Shown: piece by piece, positions 11,173-24,242 of the stretch
Numbering within the stretch: position 1 is the first letter of the stretch
Layout of the letters: every line of letters starts with the position of its first letter
From: Brachypodium distachyon
Taxonomy: Eukaryota > Streptophyta > Magnoliopsida > Poales > Poaceae
Length of the DNA: 64,000 bases
NCBI RefSeq assembly: GCF_000005505.3
Contig: NC_016133.3
Coordinates: forward strand, 35,240,737 to 35,304,736
Direction: 5' to 3'
The notes under the pieces: generated by a model
Told to the model about the DNA's origin: nothing
Database searches by the model: none
The model's input: only the letters and a program-made list of their open reading frames with translations
Made by a program: the position numbers and the translations under genes

Positions 11173-11210
11173 CCTGATGCGACCATGAAGGCATATTAGG
11201 GAGCTACATA
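11173..11210 (+). repeat. Direct repeat, left copy
   Basis: CCTGATGCGACCATGAAGGC and the following AGCTACAT recur at 12927-12966. The copies flank the solo LTR but are not its target duplication, so they reflect an older local repeat. Confidence 0.55.
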
Positions 11211-11249
11211 AGACGACAATGCAACGGCATGGACTCATGGTGGCCTCCT

Positions 11250-12894
11250 TGTAACACCCCAGGTATCATCCCTACCTAGAATATTACTCCTCTAACCCAT
11301 CTAACACTAAATCGAGAAAAAAACTATAAAAAAAATTACAGCACTTTCTTTATTTATAAGGACATCCACATCATGCAGGTTATAAAATCTCTCAATCAAA
11401 TACCAAGATTAAAAAAAAGATAATCAGCTATGAATGACCGAAGACTGATACAAACAATTACAATTCAAGGGAGTTCTCTCTAGGGATGATATCTCTAGTT
11501 CAACGGTATGAGATTAGCGCATTAAGTTATAGTGTGTAATGTTCATGTGAAGGTGTACTACTCCTGCCCATGCATGTCTTTACGCTGATGACCTGAAATC
11601 CAAATAAAAACAACAAAGGAAAAAGAAGAGCAGGGGTGAGTAAAATATAATCAGCAAAGTACAATATAGAGCCGAAAATGAGAACATACACCTTCTGAAA
11701 GCACAATGCAACTAAAGCCATCAAATCTTTTTATAAACTTTGTACTTTACTTTTGGAGCATTCCGGAATATTCACCATTAACTTTCTCACCGTCCGCACC
11801 GGAATAGTTAAACACGTGCATTACTCACCGACCTAGCTCAAGCTCACCGGAATAGTTACATAATAACTTAACTCACCGACCGCATCGGAATAGTTACCTG
11901 TAACTTACTCACCGCCCTGGCTTAAAATGAAAATTTTCCGATAGCACAAACACCAAATCAAATAGCAACTCGGATAACCAAACAACGTTGGCGAACAATA
12001 TCACAAGAGGTTTGTCATGCACTTGCCTTAGATATCGTGAACAATCCACATATTTGCCTTGGCTCTCAAACATCCAAAACCTTTGAAGTGCATCTGGAAA
12101 TTTATCTCCAATTTGGTGTTTTTCGTCTGAATCTAGAGGTTGTTCCCTTTTCTTTTCTTCCCTAGTTCCTCTTCGCCTCTGATTCCAGATTCTCTCAGTC
12201 TAGCACAACAGGGCAGGAGCTGCACCTCCTCCTCTCCTTGATCTCTTCTCTCCTCCTTGCTCTGCACCTAATGGAGCCTCCTTCTCCTAGCAGTAGAGGC
12301 TGCAACTCTTGGGGCGTGGCTGATTGAGGCATGGATTGGCGACAGAGCTTCGGCAAGATTGTACGGTTATGGTGCAGCAGCAACGGTGCCTGGCAGCGGG
12401 AGAAGCGGCGGCGGCGGAAAACAGCAGGGTTAGCAGCAGTGGAGGACTCCACAACGGAGGCTGCAGCAATGGGAAACGGCAGCAGCGGCGCTCAAACCCT
12501 AGGCAAGCAACAGCAATGCAAAGGAGTTGGAGAATAAAAGGGTTCAGGTGTGGGCTCCGGTGGCAAGGCAAGGCCCAATGGAAAATATCTGCGGCTAGTA
12601 GAAATCCTTCTTTGAATCCAAAATGAAGAGCAAGCCATGAATTTTTATTTTATCTCGAATCCGAAATAGAGAGCAGTCTCAAATTCATTTAAAGGCTGGA
12701 AATAAAAGGTGTTCCAAATTATTGGTCGGGACTCCAAATTTAACAAACTATATTTGTTTTCAATCGACGAGACGAGACGGACCCAACCATGGCCTCCGAT
12801 CTTCGGTACGACTTACGGTCAAAAAAGTTAATTTTTAGTTAATTTCTCTGGCTCGTCAAGAAATTTAAGTGTTAGAAAATTTCGAAGTGTTACA
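11250..12894. mobile_element. Solo LTR, 1.6 kb
   Basis: It starts TGTAACACCCCAGG and ends GAAGTGTTACA (TG...CA ends). It is flanked by a 5-bp direct repeat CTCCT at 11245-11249 and 12895-12899. There is no internal gag-pol or second LTR, so this is an LTR left by unequal recombination. It contains a short array around 11760-11930 in which ACTCACCG and GGAATAGTTA recur, and a GC-richer leader-like stretch near 12150-12600. The short reading frames within it look incidental. Confidence 0.8.
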
Positions 12895-12926
12895 CTCCTA
12901 ATGCGGTGGCGGCGATGTAGCCTCCT

Positions 12927-12966
12927 CCTGATGCGACCATGAAGGCCTGTTAGGTAGCTACATGAG
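12927..12966 (+). repeat. Direct repeat, right copy
   Basis: Partner of 11173-11210 with a few mismatches. Confidence 0.55.
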
Positions 12967-12975
12967 CCATTGGCT

Positions 12976-13790
12976 TTCCCATGTTGGCCAGGACTCATGG
13001 CGGCATATCTGGCATTTCTCGGCTCACGCACATCGAAGCTCGGAATGCTCGGGAAGGAAAAGACTAGAGTTAGCACTAAGATAAGGTGATAAGTTGAGTG
13101 GACCCAACACTGGTAGGTGATGTGACGTGGTTCAACTGAGCGGCACGATCAGTCGCTACCGAGACTTTTCATCTTACACGTGGCAAATATATATAGTATG
13201 TTGAGTTGCTACCAAGACTTCTCCTCTTACACATGGCAGCCATGTTAGATTTAAGGTATCCCTAGATTTAAATCCCTCGGATTTCCTATAAATTGTAGTA
13301 GAACTACTCCAAAAGCAACCGAGCTAGCTTGCTTACGAAATGTGGACATCAATAGGTAGAAAAAATTGAGCTAGATACGTGAAAATCATGTATCCATAAC
13401 ATTATTTCGAAAAGAACTTTCTGTCGAAATAAACAACTATGTTGAATTTTATAAATATCTTATGATAGAAAATTAGAGGTCAAAGTTGTGGTTTGAAGAC
13501 CGCCGCGGCTGTACGTGCTGCATACTAATGCACATACTGAGAAATGAATGCATGGGGTACGTATACTTGGACAGAATGCACACTTGATATATATAAGATA
13601 AACCCGAATAGAGATTACAACCAATCATATTCTGAATTGGGATAGTGGCTGGGGTAGCACATGGACACTACTCCACTAGCCTGCTTCCTTTTCCCACACA
13701 TCTCGTTGAATCGAGACCCCATAACGTAGTACCAAATTTAAAATTCAAGGGAGTACTTCCCAATCACACATGCAACACTACCGATCGAGA
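12976..13790. other. Spacer and 3' flank of expansin locus 2
   Basis: No gene. From about 13560 the sequence resembles the 3' flank of locus 1 (shared AATGCACACTTGATA and later CCCACA...AATC...GAGACCC-type words), consistent with tandem duplication. Confidence 0.5.
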
Positions 13791-15266
13791 TCAACGGAAC
13801 TGGACTCTGGACCGGTAGTCGGTGTCGGGCTTCCAGTTGGCCGGGATGACCTGCTTGGCCGTCAGCGTCTGGCCGGACTCGCTGCGGATGCGGAGGGAGA
13901 AGGGTCCCTGCAGCGGGCGGTAGGTGTCCAGCCTCCAGATGGATCCCCAGGAGCGGCGCATGGGCCTCCATGGGCCGCTCGGGTGCCCGCGCCTGGACTC
14001 CCTGAGGTCCATCTGCACCACCGTCCCGTCCACGTTCGCGTACTCCACGAGCACGGCCAGGTAGTTCGGGTTCGACCCGTGTTGCACGCGGAAGTTCACG
14101 TTCAAGCCCCGGTTCTTGCATGGCACCCTGCATCCACCAACGGATGGCGTCAGATTTTGCCGCTAACTAATTAATTAAGCGATTATGCAGAAGTGTTGAG
14201 TAGAAAATGTGTTATGGGTCACCTCCTGAACTGCATGTCGATGATGCCGGCGTGGCGGAGCTGGTCGTTCTGGCCGGGATTGGCCATGGCGCCGAACGCC
14301 GTGCCGCTTAGGTCGAAGTGGTATTTCGCGACGGGGTAGTAGTTCATGTCGGTGATCATGATCTTCTTCGCCTTGCCGGAGCAGGCAGGGTTGTTGACTT
14401 TGGTGCACCGTATCTGAAAAAAAATAACCAATTAAGGATCGAGACAGTCAACGATGTGCATGTTACCCGGCGCCCATGTACGTATTCCATGATGCTGTTC
14501 TCCAGCGTGAACGGAGCTCTGCGTTGCAGTTAATGAGCTTTGACTAATCTAATTTAATGACTAGCATCAACTAGTAGTACTGGCAGTAAGCTAATTTAAT
14601 GAGCTTTGAGTAGTAGTATTACCTCGTAGCAAGCGCCGCAGCCGCTGCCGTCCTTGAACAGGGGCTCGTTGCCGCACGAGATCATGGACGAAAACGGGTA
14701 CTGGTTCACATTCTTGAAGCCGCAAGCACCACCTGCACATATGCATCCCGCGCGTACGTCGATCAAGGATCATCGATCAACATAATTAGGAGAACACTCT
14801 AATGTAATTGACACTGTAACTCCACAACAACATACTCCCTCCATTTCACAAAGAATGACGTCCACGTTTTTTGAGATCGAACTTTGACCAACAATCACAC
14901 CAATATATGTAGATTATATGTTACAAATTTTATATTGTTAGAAAGATTTTTAAAATACGAATCCAATGACATAGTTTTTTGGCATAAAACTCTCAAATCA
15001 TTAGTCTAATTGTCAGTCAAAGTAAAATCTTGAAATAGATGCGTGACATTCTTTGTGAAAAGGAGTAAGTATGTACTATACTCATGAGGCCCCATCGATC
15101 GGAACATACCGTTGTCGTCGGGACCGGCACCCGTAGGAGCGCCGTACCAGGTGGCCTTGGCGGCTTGCCAGCCGGAGGAGCCTGCAGAGGCGCAAGAGCC
15201 ACACGTGAGAAGCGCGGTGACGAGTGCAACAAGCGCAACGCCATTGTTGCCAGGGAACCCAGCCAT
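13791..15266 (-). CDS. EXPB: Beta-expansin, locus 2 (264 aa)
   Basis: Secreted cell-wall loosening protein. Exons 15266-15110, 14732-14623, 14413-14223 and 14127-13791 join in phase to 264 codons plus stop. All introns are GT-AG. The upstream in-frame codon is TTG, so the ATG at 15266 is the start. A signal peptide spans about residues 1-27. The DPBB domain contains [25 protein letters not shown] and HFD (residues 121-123, followed by LSGTAFG). CBM63 occupies roughly 175-262. Exon 3 is 191 bp, as in locus 1, and the Cys-loop reads NNPACSG; loci 1 and 2 form the closer pair. A Stowaway MITE sits in intron 1. The family includes grass group-1 pollen allergens, but nothing here shows pollen expression. 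Confidence 0.93.
14835..15065. mobile_element. Stowaway MITE in expansin locus 2 intron 1
   Basis: 231 bp between TA dinucleotides with inverted ends CTCCCTCCATTTCACAAAG and, from the right, CTCCTTTTCACAAAG. It does not touch the splice sites. Confidence 0.8.
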
Positions 15267-15393
15267 CTTTTGCACTTGCAATTCGATCAGCTCTTGCGCT
15301 AGTATATCTAGCTAGCTAGCCGGTGGTTGGCGCTATAGCAACGCAGATGTGGTCTGCCGTTTCGATGGCCGGATGGAACGGCATTGCCAGGGC

Positions 15394-15400
15394 ATTTATA
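15394..15400 (-). promoter_or_regulatory. TATA box of expansin locus 2
   Basis: TATAAAT about 128 bp upstream of the ATG, in the shared plus-strand context CATTGCCAGGGCATTTATAGG. Confidence 0.75.
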
Positions 15401-15580
15401 GGGAGGCCAATGGGCAGAAACGGAATGGGAACGGGAATTCTACGTCAATGGCCTCTGCTCTGCACTTGCACCGCAGCCGTCAGCCGACGTACGTACATGT
15501 GCATGTATGCCGTGTTAGAGCTAGCAAGGTCACATGCATGTTGGCTAGCTAGCTTAAGGAGCGGATCATGGATCCATGAG

Positions 15581-15770
15581 AGGCATCGGTTTACGTGCGT
15601 CCTACTATAAAATCACATGTTGGCGGTGATCGCGTGGTATTGCCATGGCGTACACTCGTGCTACTACTACGGTACTGTACGCCAGTATTCCCGGCGCTAA
15701 TGATTACTCCTAGTTTGGATCCGCGCGTCGGACGGGTTGATAGAGCGGAAAGTCAGACGATTTCCACGCC
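15581..15770 (-). promoter_or_regulatory. Conserved upstream block of expansin locus 2
   Basis: Third copy of the block also seen at 1-170 and 6803-6955 (TTTACGTGCGTCC, ACTATAAAATCACA, GCTAATGATT, AAAGTCAGACGATT), slightly expanded here. Confidence 0.6.
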
Positions 15771-16907
15771 GTTGGATCAAACCTCTGTGACATCCCTGAT
15801 TGTGACACGTGGTCTCCTCTGCTCTCGTGGCTGACTAGATCGACAACTCACGCCATCCCAGATTCTGACATGTAATCCCTCTCGATCTTATAACCTTTGC
15901 ACGCCACTCCGGATTCACATGCCTCTATCGCATCTGGCATCAGATCAAGATTACTCAAATCCTCAATATAAAGACAAGCAGGACAGAGCACTGCAGGTCG
16001 ATCTTTATTTTTTTTTGGCATCCGAGCAGCCGGCACACCTTCAGAGTTTAGGGAATTGCATATGCAGATTTCTGAACACATTCCACAAATCTGCACCCAT
16101 GGTTCTATACGCGTTTCAGTGCCAACTATGTGCACTTGCAAAAAACAATGTGCACAAATTCACCTCTGTGTGCCCGTACAAAGAAGACAAAGGATAAACC
16201 AAATGCTAAAGCAGAGGCCCTTAAAAAAACTAAAGTAGAGGCTAAATTGGCAAGGGAGCACACATTTGTCTATTTTTACACTAGCGAGGAATCATTCAAA
16301 AAAAAATTTGCTCATTCCGTGTGACATTCCATTTGGACTGCTTTCATATTCCACCACCTACTAGTACTTTGCACAATTTTGGGAAGGGTTTTGTTACATT
16401 CTTCTAGCTTGATGGACACACATTGACTTTGTGTTGGTCGAATTGTGTTACCTAGTAATGATGTACCAATTGGTTACAATAGTATGGTCTTTGCTACTTC
16501 TAACGAAGCGGGGACTAGCTGATGAATGCTTGCGCTACAAAGTTGGACATGTTAAGCTATATGTCAAGAGAATATGTTATGGCATGGGTGATGGCTTGCC
16601 CTGCCGTTCCTTTCTAGCGTTTGACTTTTTCTTGTTTTACTTAAGGCTCTCAAATACTCCTTCTATTCAGGTATATGGGGTCTGTTCTTCGAAAATCTAG
16701 ATTCGGAGTTGAGCTATTGCAATATTTGAAAATGATTAGGTAGTTTTGCAATACTGGAAAAATCTCGGCATGCCCTTCGGTATTTGGTAGTTCGAAACGT
16801 TTGTATTAATGGGAGCAATTAGAGGGCATGCAAAAAAATTTAACCGTCGCAACTTCTCAAGTAGCTCACGCTATGTCTATTTCTCCCTATCTCAAACAGA
16901 GTATTGA
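15771..16907. other. Intergenic, nothing recognised
   Basis: Short frames only, including a Lys-rich one near 16130-16324 with no recognisable domain. No RNA gene seen. Confidence 0.45.
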
Positions 16908-17538
16908 CACTACCAGACTCCACAAATTTGTTGAGTGGCATGGAACCTCGGCAAAGGGCACTCATCCATGATTCAGTCGGAAATGGCACCTAATTTGCCA
17001 GGTGCTTTACTCACCCACTCGACAAAGATGTATGTTACCCATTGCTCAGCTTGGCTTCAGTAAAACTGTGACACAACAATAAAAAGGTTTGACGGACGGT
17101 TCAAAGATGGAGATGGGTAGTTTGCCAAGTTTTTTTTTCCTAGGACACTCGTCAAAGTGTCGGACGCTTGAGAGCATCCCAAAAACCGCATGGACCTTGT
17201 TTGCCAAGTGTCAACTTGGTGGCAGTTAACACATATTGATGGGTTTGCCGAGTGTCTGATCGTAAAGAAATAAAACAACACGCTGGCCGAGTGTCTAGAA
17301 AACACACTCCATAAACACTGACGATGTCAACCGCAGTCTGCAAGGACACGTGGCAAAACCCTTTGAAGATCGACGATTTTCATTCCGACCCTCGTCAAAC
17401 AATCACTTACGCCGAGTGTTCTTGGTTTGCCGAGTGTACAATGCGACACTCGGGATATCGGGAGGCTTTGCAGAATTTCTGATAAAATGCAGTTGCAAAA
17501 TCATCTGGCACTCGCCAGGGTTGCCGTTTCTGGTAGTG
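16908..17538. mobile_element. Miniature CACTA element
   Basis: 631 bp. It starts CACTACCAGA and ends TCTGGTAGTG, with a 3-bp target duplication TGA on each side (16905-16907 and 17539-17541). The interior is filled with the subterminal word GCCGAGTGT / ACACTCGGC and variants, typical binding-site repeats of grass CACTA transposons. No transposase. Confidence 0.85.
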
Positions 17539-17541
17539 TGA

Positions 17542-19978
17542 CAGCCATGACTCAGTTTCGATCCAAATCCCGATTCCCCACTCGGTGTCCCAGCCAACCC
17601 AGACGAATCCCGCCGTCGCCTCCTCCCGCTAAAGAGGCTGCTGTACAGGGCAAGATATCTCGACGGACGGCCGTGATTTTATTTTCCTGTCCAAAAGAAC
17701 TCTGGTTAGTTAAGTTAGAAAGCATACGCTACGACCAAGTGCACATAAGCACATCGTCACATTTCCATGTGTGGCCGGCTGGTGCAAGTAATTAAGAACT
17801 AGTTGCGCACATGATATTTCCCCGATTTTCTTCGGCGATGCGTGTGTGCATTTCCTTCGCTGCTAGCACTCCACGGAGTCACATGCAGAGTCTGCTTGAC
17901 ATTCACACAACGTACGTTGCACTTCGCTCGTCCAAACATTCCATCCACCGGCCGCCGACGCACGCAAGGTCGAATCAATCAACTCAAAAACAGGCCGCTT
18001 CCGAATCAGAATTTGACGGCAGTTAATGGGGACGCGGGTCCTCTGACGTAACGCCGACAGGTGGGCCCGGGTCCACATGTCAGTGTCTGCAATCCATCTC
18101 CAATTAAGGGCTCCAAGATCCGTCATACTGTGGTGCTCCTTCTTCGGCTCTTCGCGGCAGCGGGCCACGGCAAGCATCCCCGCTAGCTAGCTCGCGCGCA
18201 CCGCACACACTCAACACATTAAAGCCAACAGCGCCCCCACACGATCGAGTGGGGGAAATCTCTCGCTTGCTCGCACTGAAAGCTCAGTTCGAGACGGGGC
18301 CGGCAAAGCGGCAACGGTGGGTGCGAGCCGCGGCGGGGCCCTGGAAAATCTGGTGCGAGAGCTCACCAAGTTTCGTGGTTCCAGCGGCCGGCCAGGGGGC
18401 AGTAGTTGCCTTCGGCGTCCGGGTCCGTGTGGCCCGCACCTCACATGCGCGGATCGGTTCGGGTATGTACGCGACGCAGCCGTCGGCATCCGACTCGGCG
18501 CCCCCCGCACATGCGCCTGAGCAGTCCGTTGCTTGGTCACTTTCCCTTTGTTAACTGCTCACACAACCGAAACGGAGAAGGTGAAAGGTCTCCTCCTCGC
18601 CACTTTTCCATCTCCTTTAATTTGTCTGCTGGGGGAAGAAAAAGGGCATAGATCGACAAGGTCTTGTTTTCCCCTCGCCATCACGGTCTTCAATTCCGGT
18701 ACACCAAGGTCAAAGAAAGATGAAGCGCAAGTACATGCAAGAAGCATTACTATTTAGCTAGCGCAACAAACTGGCCGGTACGTCTGGTAAATTTGTTCAA
18801 GAGAGTAACAGCTTCGTTGACCGATTAGTACCTCGATTTGATGGGGTCAGTTGCAGTTGACGAGAGGGGTTAATTAGCGCCAGTTTTTACGGCGAAAATC
18901 CAGTGGGTCTATCGATCGCTAGCTACGTAGGTGAACTTTTTATGCGGCGATGTTGCCGGCCTCGATCTGATGTTAAAAAAGGCAAACAATGACTCATTCA
19001 TTCACGGTCATTGGCTAAGACTGACGGTTATAGAATTGGTTAGTGGTTACCATACGGAAAGATAAAGCTTTTTGAAAGAGAAAGACATGTGCTCGGGGAT
19101 TAGCAATATGATTAGTATCCTTTGCGTTCGATAGACGCTGCAGGCCTGCAGCAATGAATTCAAGTACTCCTCCTCCGTCTATCTGCTGCATGCGTCCGTT
19201 GGGCGTTTCAGGAATTATGACGTGACTTTCCGGCCAGGATCGCCAAATCTACCGGCCGGAACAGAGTAAGTACGTACGGAGTACGAATGTACTACGTGAG
19301 TCTCACGGAAAAGAAAGAAGCATCGTCGACGCGCAGAAATACACTCCGTATGGTCTCCTCGAGTTGTCGTAACTGGATTTGGATTTTAATTCTGCAAACG
19401 CAGCACATTCGAGGTCAGCGGAAGATTAGTTCATTTGTACTACTCCAGTGCAGTTATCTTTCTCGACCTGTACTAGTATTAGCCGTCTGATGAGGAAGCT
19501 TTTCGCTGTGGCCGTAAGTTGGGTGGAAAGTCAGGATCAGATTCCTGAATCGTGCATATCTTGGTGGGCATATACGCCTGAATGCTTGATCACAATGGTC
19601 AATGCCGAAACTGATTAAAGTGCGTAGCAAACCAGAGATAGAGGCATCGAGGGATAACACTATTTAGCAGATACAGAAGTAGTAGTAATGCCAAACCGAA
19701 ACTGTGATTAATAACTTATGCTCTGGTTACACACTGACGACTGAACGACACTGGTACAGTGAAAGAGTAGGCGCGGGAGGGCACAAGCAAATTAACGTGC
19801 GCCTCTCCTCCATCTCCCACTCTCCCGTGCTCTCACGAACACACAAGACACACACACACGCACGCATGCAACGACGTCTAGCACATGAAAACCGACACCG
19901 GACGCCTCACCTAATTAAAAGAGACCATGCAAAACCATACAGTAAGACCCTGACGCCAGCAGCCGGCGATGTATCAGC
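17542..19978. other. Intergenic, nothing recognised
   Basis: 2.4 kb between the mini-CACTA element and the stop of expansin locus 3. Several short frames are present in GC-richer sequence (18200-18560) on both strands, with no coherent protein or splice pattern. Confidence 0.45.
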
Positions 19979-21309
19979 TCAGCCGCTGTACTGGACGAAG
20001 GAGCGGTAGACGGCGCTGGGCGCCCAGTTGGCCGGGATGACCTTGTCGGCGACGAGCGTCTTGCCGGACTCGTTGGTGATGCGGAGGGAGAAGGGCGCCT
20101 GGAGGCGGTGGCCGGAGTCGAGGCGCCAGATGGAGCCCCACGACTCGCGCATCGGCGTCCACGCGCCGCCCGAGTTGGCCTCCATCAGGTCCACCTGGAC
20201 CACGTCCCCGTCGCCGTCCTCGTACTCCACCAGCACAGCGAAGTACACCGGGTTCGACCCTTGCTCCACGTGGAAGGTCACCTTCAGCCCCGGGAAGTTG
20301 CAGGGCACCCTGCATCATCAGTTAATCCAGCTTGTGTTATCCTATGAGCGTGTAACCCGGACGGCGTGAAGTAAACAGAGTGCTGCGAATCTCTTTGCGT
20401 CCCAGTTAAAGTGTTAAACCGGTCGCTGTCGTGAAAGTTTTGTTGCACAAAGAAGTACTAGTACTACTAGTTATGGTTCTGTACTGACAGACCTCTTGAA
20501 CTGGATGTCGATGATGCCGGAGTGGCGGAGCTTGTCGTTGAGGCCGGGCTTGGCCAAGGCGCCGAACGCCGTGCCGCTGAGGTCGAAGTGGTACTTAGAC
20601 ACCGGGTAGTAGTTCATGTCGGTGATGACCACAGTCTCCGGGCTGCCGGAACAGGATTGGTCGTTGATGCATCTTATCTGAAAAAAGAAGAAGGCGACCA
20701 AAGCAATAGCAGTCAGCACGCAAATTGGCAAACCAACGTGTCCCGAGAGTCCACCAGCTCCTTTTCCACCACGGCAGGGGCAAGCACCAGGAAATGGCAC
20801 TCGTCACGAAAGAAAAGAAGAAAAACCACATTGAGAGATTAGCGAATCTGGTGGTCTACCTGGTAGCAGGAGCCGCAGCCCTTGCCGTCTTTGAACAGGG
20901 GCTCGTTGCCGCACGAGGTCATGGCCGAGAACGGGTACTGGTTCACGTTCTTGAACCCACACGCACCACCTGCACACATCACATCAGATCGATCAGTGCA
21001 TATACTATATTGTTTACACAAATTAAACAACAATCATCGGTTAGGATTAACAAGGGGCCGGGCGGCGCCATGGATCGTTGCACCGGCGGCGCGCATGTAT
21101 GTATAGAGACGTGACGTACCGTCGTCGTCAGGGCCGGCGCCGGTGGGCGCGCCATACCAGGTGGCCCTTGCGTTCTCCCAGTTGGGATCGGCGGTGAAGG
21201 CGGAAGCATTGTAACTCACAGGCGGGCCGGCGGCGACATAGGTGACAAGGAGGGAGGCGAGTGCGACGAGTGCGACGAGTGCAACGGCCTTGGAGGAAAG
21301 AGCTGCCAT
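19979..21309 (-). CDS. EXPB: Beta-expansin, locus 3 (271 aa)
   Basis: Secreted wall-loosening protein of the same family. Exons 21309-21120, 20969-20860, 20677-20493 and 20309-19979 total 816 bp in phase, all GT-AG. An Ala/Leu/Val-rich signal peptide covers about residues 1-28, followed by a short linker with an NAS sequon. The DPBB domain has [25 protein letters not shown] and an intact HFD at residues 130-132. CBM63 follows from about 180 and ends VQYSG. Exon 3 is 185 bp and the Cys-loop (NDQSCSG) is two residues shorter than in loci 1-2. It pairs with locus 4, sharing [19 protein letters not shown]. It is the last minus-strand member; locus 4 diverges from it 11 kb away. Confidence 0.94.
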
Positions 21310-21440
21310 CTTTAGAGTCTCTGCTTCTTCAAGCTTGAGACAGAGAGAGTACTAGCTAGCAGTGCACCGGCACACTGACCAGACCAGGTTGCAAAGGTTG
21401 AACTCTGTTTTGATGTTCTGGGACTAACATATTGCCGGGG

Positions 21441-21448
21441 TATTTATA
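21441..21448 (-). promoter_or_regulatory. TATA box of expansin locus 3
   Basis: TATAAATA about 132 bp upstream of the ATG. Plus-strand context ATTGCCGGGGTATTTATAGG matches loci 1 and 2. Confidence 0.75.
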
Positions 21449-22434
21449 GGCAGGCTGAAAGGGGCCACGGTCGGCCGGGATAGCCATCAACGGTGGTTGC
21501 ACCCGACGTGCTTTGTGCAGTGATAGGGGTCACATGGCTACGGGAGGAAATCATGGGAGGAATAGAGGGCGATCAGTTCCGTTCACCAGTGCACTAAACT
21601 AAAATATTTATATGTGAAATCACGGCTGCTTGGCGGTTATCGCAGGTGTCTCTGGACACTACCAGACTACCTGCCTGTTCACTACCTGATACTCTGAATA
21701 TATTTTTGTGTACATGCAGAGAATATTCTGAAAAATTCGAAGTGTACAGTACAGCTCGGTTTTGTGATGCGGCGTTCGTTAGGAACGAGAGATTCGGGCA
21801 CAGCCGGGAAACAGCAGGAAAAGGCATGTTTACATTGCAATTAGAGCATGGACGTTAGCCCTGACTCTTGTTGGAAGCAATCATCGTAACCAATCTGTGC
21901 AGTAGGCTTGTCTCTGCAACCACCGAATCCTGTACGATGTTGCGTAGAGGTACCTAATCCGTTAAAACAAATTCCTGTACTTGCGATTCAATGATACCTG
22001 ATGCGTGATTACCATCCATGTTGGCCCTTCAAAATCGGAATGGGTCACGCCTAGATATTTACCAGCACGGAGCTCCAAGTTTACAGTTTCTTTCTCTCTA
22101 TTTTTCTATGGTTGTCTATTTGACAACGAACTGAAAAAGGTTTGTTTACAGTCAGATTTAGTTCTCCACTACAGGATGAAAAGGATAGTGTGCTTGGGTG
22201 TTCCCCACGCTTCTCCCTTGTTCAAAACAATAGGCACGAACCCCAAATCCTAATCAACTTGCTAGACAAGTGAAAACCAAATACGAAGCGGGACGCATCA
22301 ACCAGAGCGATCAGAAAGGGTAAAAAGAGGAAAATAGACATCTTAAAGAGAAGAGAAAGAGAGGATAGAGACAAAGAAATGTCTGATGAAGGAGGGAGAG
22401 GAAAGTCAATATGTTCCAAAAATGAGCAGACGTA
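21449..22434. other. Upstream region of expansin locus 3
   Basis: No gene recognised. The distal block found at loci 1 and 2 is not evident here. Confidence 0.45.
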
Positions 22435-22870
22435 CGTACATCATGGACATACACGTACAAATGCAAAGGACAATACTAGTGACATGTAAAACGGCATGAG
22501 GAAGAGGGGAAAGGGGAAGAGATGTGGAGAACGGGAAGGGAAGAAAAGTCGACACGTACAAAATGCATATGCATAAAACGATAAATACACACGATGCAAA
22601 AGACAAAGTGATGACACATTAAATGACAAATATTGGGGCATATACATATATACGCACAACGCTAGCAAAAAACACCGCATACATATACATATAAAATGGT
22701 AAATACGAGAATGCATACATTCACTCGCACACATGCAAAACCAAATGACACCGGCACATGAAACAAAAAATACACAGACATATGCATACATAAGCACAAA
22801 TGCAAAAGTCAATAGCAATGACATATCAAATAATAGGTACGTGTACATACAAGCAAAAATGCAACAAATC
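22435..22870. repeat. Degenerate repeat tract, A-rich on plus strand
   Basis: Loosely periodic variants of CACAAATGCAAA..CAAT..TGACAT...AAAT with interspersed ACATATACATAT. It leaves a long minus-strand frame rich in Cys, Phe, Leu and Tyr that looks like a by-product of low complexity. Confidence 0.45.
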
Positions 22871-24242
22871 TGAGTTAGGACATGTAAAAGAAAAGCGGTT
22901 GCTTCCCATGTAATGTTTGGCTTCTATTGGGAAATTTGGAGTGAGTGCGGATCTTGCTCCACGTGCACATAATGCCAAGCATCGTATTCCTCTGGTCAAA
23001 GGACTTAATGACTACGGACTATGGAGACAAAGAAAACATCACCAGAAGTATAGACCTATTTGGGAGGGGTAGTGGAGGACCAAGATTTGCCTTGAGCATA
23101 GGGCTGAGCACTTAAGTCCATGACTAAACGGTGTATAATGTGCTAAATTAGTTGACATTTTCAATTTTTTCTATAAGTATACAAAGGAACCACGCCCCTT
23201 GCTATAGGCCAGGTAGCCCATGGCGGTGAGGATGACTGGCGTTCACGATCAAGATCATGCATTTTTCTTATTTACCTCTCCTTAGTTGAGAAAAATATAC
23301 TGCGGGGTGCTAGTCTTCTGTTTAGTAAAAATATATATTTTCCTATGTGTTGCTACCTACGGATTCCCATTCATGCCTTTTTTGGCTTGCCTTTGTTGCT
23401 TGATGAACATGTACCTGATGAGAGTACCAGAAACTCTAACAGCCGGGAAAACTTCCAAAATATCCGGGAAAAATGACAGTTATAGATGTATACTATATAC
23501 GTGTACATTTTCAGAACTATCTGGAAAAAAATCAAAAAAATTGTAAATCTAGAATTGTAAGGTGTTGGGCTATTTGAAATGTACATATTTATGATTTTGC
23601 ACGGATCCCAAGTTAGCGTATTATGAAAATTTCTAGATGTATAGAATAAATTTATGTTTACACTAAAAAAACCAATTCTTTTAAAACTCAGAAATATGAA
23701 TTTCGTTATTTTACAAAAATTATAACTCCTTGATGTCCGAGCTTCAAAAGCAATTTTCATATATATTTTTTGTGTGGCGAAAACCATTTTCATATAATTA
23801 ATCAGTGCATAAAGCATAACACAAGGAAAGCTCCAGGGGCGTCCAGCACAAATGAAATCCTCCCTGCCTGCCAGCCCACCAAGCATCCTCACGAGTCACG
23901 ACCCATGTTGGGCCGCCTGCCACTTGTTTTTTCTGTATGGCCTGGTTGGTGGCCTAGCCGCACAACCCATGTTCTAAAAATAATATCAGCGCTTAGCCCA
24001 TTAACTGGAGCGTAACGACAATCTCAAGAAAAAGAAAATTGGAGCGTAACTTAACATGGGCTGTAGGCAACAGTCTTTTCCCTATAATTTTTTTTTAACA
24101 TGGGCTCATTGTCAGGGCCACGACGAATCGATGGATCTTCTTTTCCAATGGAGCGCAAGTACGCGACCATGCTAGTCATCAGCCGACGAGTCGCAATCCC
24201 CATATGGCTCCTCAGCACTGCGCCCCCCGCTGAGACGCCCGG
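22871..24242. other. Intergenic, nothing recognised
   Basis: AT-rich with no supported gene. The 23400-23780 part resembles degraded transposon sequence in composition only. Confidence 0.4.

Noticed and set aside
22441..22848. 135-codon minus-strand frame rich in Cys, Phe, Leu and Tyr
   Set aside because: Produced by a degenerate, A-rich repeat tract; not a credible membrane protein.
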